From assembly GCA_937900305.1 (NCBI GenBank), contig CALCCV010000045.1, forward strand, positions 1 to 13,290: a stretch of 13,290 nt of DNA, given 5' to 3'. Position numbers and translations under genes: made by a program. Below are positions 12,732-13,290 of the stretch, piece by piece. Origin of the DNA: an uncultured Pseudobdellovibrionaceae bacterium (GTDB taxonomy: Bacteria; Bdellovibrionota; Bdellovibrionia; Bdellovibrionales; Bdellovibrionaceae). Numbering within the stretch: the first letter of the stretch is position 1; every line of letters starts with the position of its first letter. The notes below the pieces were generated by a model, which saw nothing but the letters and a program-made list of their open reading frames with translations, searched no databases and was not told where the DNA came from.

Positions 12732-13290
12732 TAATAAATGTCGAAGCGCACTGTCTTTCCCACCACCGAATGAATGGCTCGCCCCAGGGTGGGAGCTTTG
12801 TCGGCGCGCTTAACAACGAGACGCCTCGGTCGTGCCGCAAGCAATTGATCAAACACCTTTTGCAGATCTTCGTCGGCACCAAACTCTTTTAAGATTTCCA
12901 TTTCCTTTCGAGATTTGGATTTGCTCCGGGCCAGTTCGAACAGGGGATCAAAATAAATGACAATATCGCCGACGGGTTGCTTTAGCTGGTCTGTAATGTT
13001 TCCGAAACCAATTTCCAGTCGCACGGCCCAATCAGATGCGGTGCGGGCGTGGGCTTCTTTAAGCAAAAGATACATCAGTGGATTCCGTTCAAAACCTTGC
13101 ACCGAAAATCCACGTTGCGCTAAAAAGACTGCGTCTCTTGCGAACCCAAGGGACCCGTCCCAAACCGTCGCAGACAATTTTCCGATGGCCTTGAGCAAGG
13201 GGTCGGCCTGAGGCGCGACTCGGCGATAAGCCACGTCCTGATCGAAGTCGATTGTAGCGTGGAGCTGTTGGCTCTCTGAAATCAACTGCC
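12731..13290 (-). CDS. rsmJ: 16S rRNA m2G1516-type methyltransferase (RsmJ family), 5' end outside the window
   Basis: RsmJ methylates a guanine of 16S rRNA (G1516 in E. coli) using S-adenosylmethionine. The visible 186 codons match the family closely from end to end: the SAM-binding segment WDGSLGFARDAVFLA, followed by GFERNPLMYLLLKEA as in E. coli RsmJ LERNP; the catalytic-type FDPLF; KSRKEM; and the family-typical end RRLVVKRADKAP...VRFDIY. The canonical DATAGLGRDA reads DGSLGFARDA here, a mild divergence. The frame is open to the right edge; a TTG at 13285 is the first internal candidate, but E. coli RsmJ is longer at the N-terminus, so the true start probably lies beyond the window. It converges on the lipoprotein gene with 19 bp between stops. 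Confidence 0.85.
   Translation of the reverse strand, partial: QLISESQQLHATIDFDQDVAYRRVAPQADPLLKAIGKLSATVWDGSLGFARDAVFLAQRGFSVQGFERNPLMYLLLKEAHARTASDWAVRLEIGFGNITDQLKQPVGDIVIYFDPLFELARSKSKSRKEMEILKEFGADEDLQKVFDQLLAARPRRLVVKRADKAPTLGRAIHSVVGKTVRFDIY

Overview
The window reads as a chromosomal piece of a Gram-negative predator-type bacterium of the Bdellovibrio lineage (Bdellovibrionota) or a near relative. This is inferred from the protein sequences (RecA, AlaRS, a HAMP module of deltaproteobacterial type, an FQNC-type lipoprotein signal, several peptidoglycan enzymes) and from the mid-range base composition. No database search was possible. Coding density is very high. No tRNA, rRNA, CRISPR array, insertion sequence or phage gene was seen.

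Left part, 1-5868 (core housekeeping). A 79-codon unknown gene (+) converges on a minus-strand operon that runs pgpA, cinA/pncC, recA. Divergent from pgpA are recX and alaS (+), which overlap by 23 nt. In many bacteria pncC, recA, recX and alaS lie in line on one strand; here the pgpA-pncC-recA block faces away from recX-alaS. Strong Shine-Dalgarno sequences fix the starts of cinA (GTG), recA (ATG) and alaS (GTG) well inside the longest open frames.

Middle part, 5869-9948 (envelope). A minus-strand gene encodes an intact signal peptidase II (LspA) joined to two further membrane helices and a HAMP-like cytoplasmic module, an architecture I do not recognise as standard and the most interesting item here. 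Divergent from it, 112 bp away, are a PBP4-type DD-peptidase (dacB) and, 4 nt behind, an MltD-like lytic transglycosylase. Together these would mature lipoproteins and trim peptidoglycan.

Right part, 9949-13290. Two minus-strand genes encode an unknown single-span membrane protein and a membrane-anchored M28 zinc peptidase. Divergent from them is a probable lipoprotein with a glycine-rich stalk, a cysteine-free Ig-like domain and an unrecognised C-terminal domain. An rsmJ-like 16S rRNA methyltransferase runs off the right edge on the minus strand.

The main candidates for something new are the LspA-HAMP fusion, a possible match between that enzyme and an atypical lipobox (FQNC) on the lipoprotein in the same window, the unknown C-terminal domain of that lipoprotein, and symmetric DNA elements upstream of recA and in the 11610-11682 divergent region.
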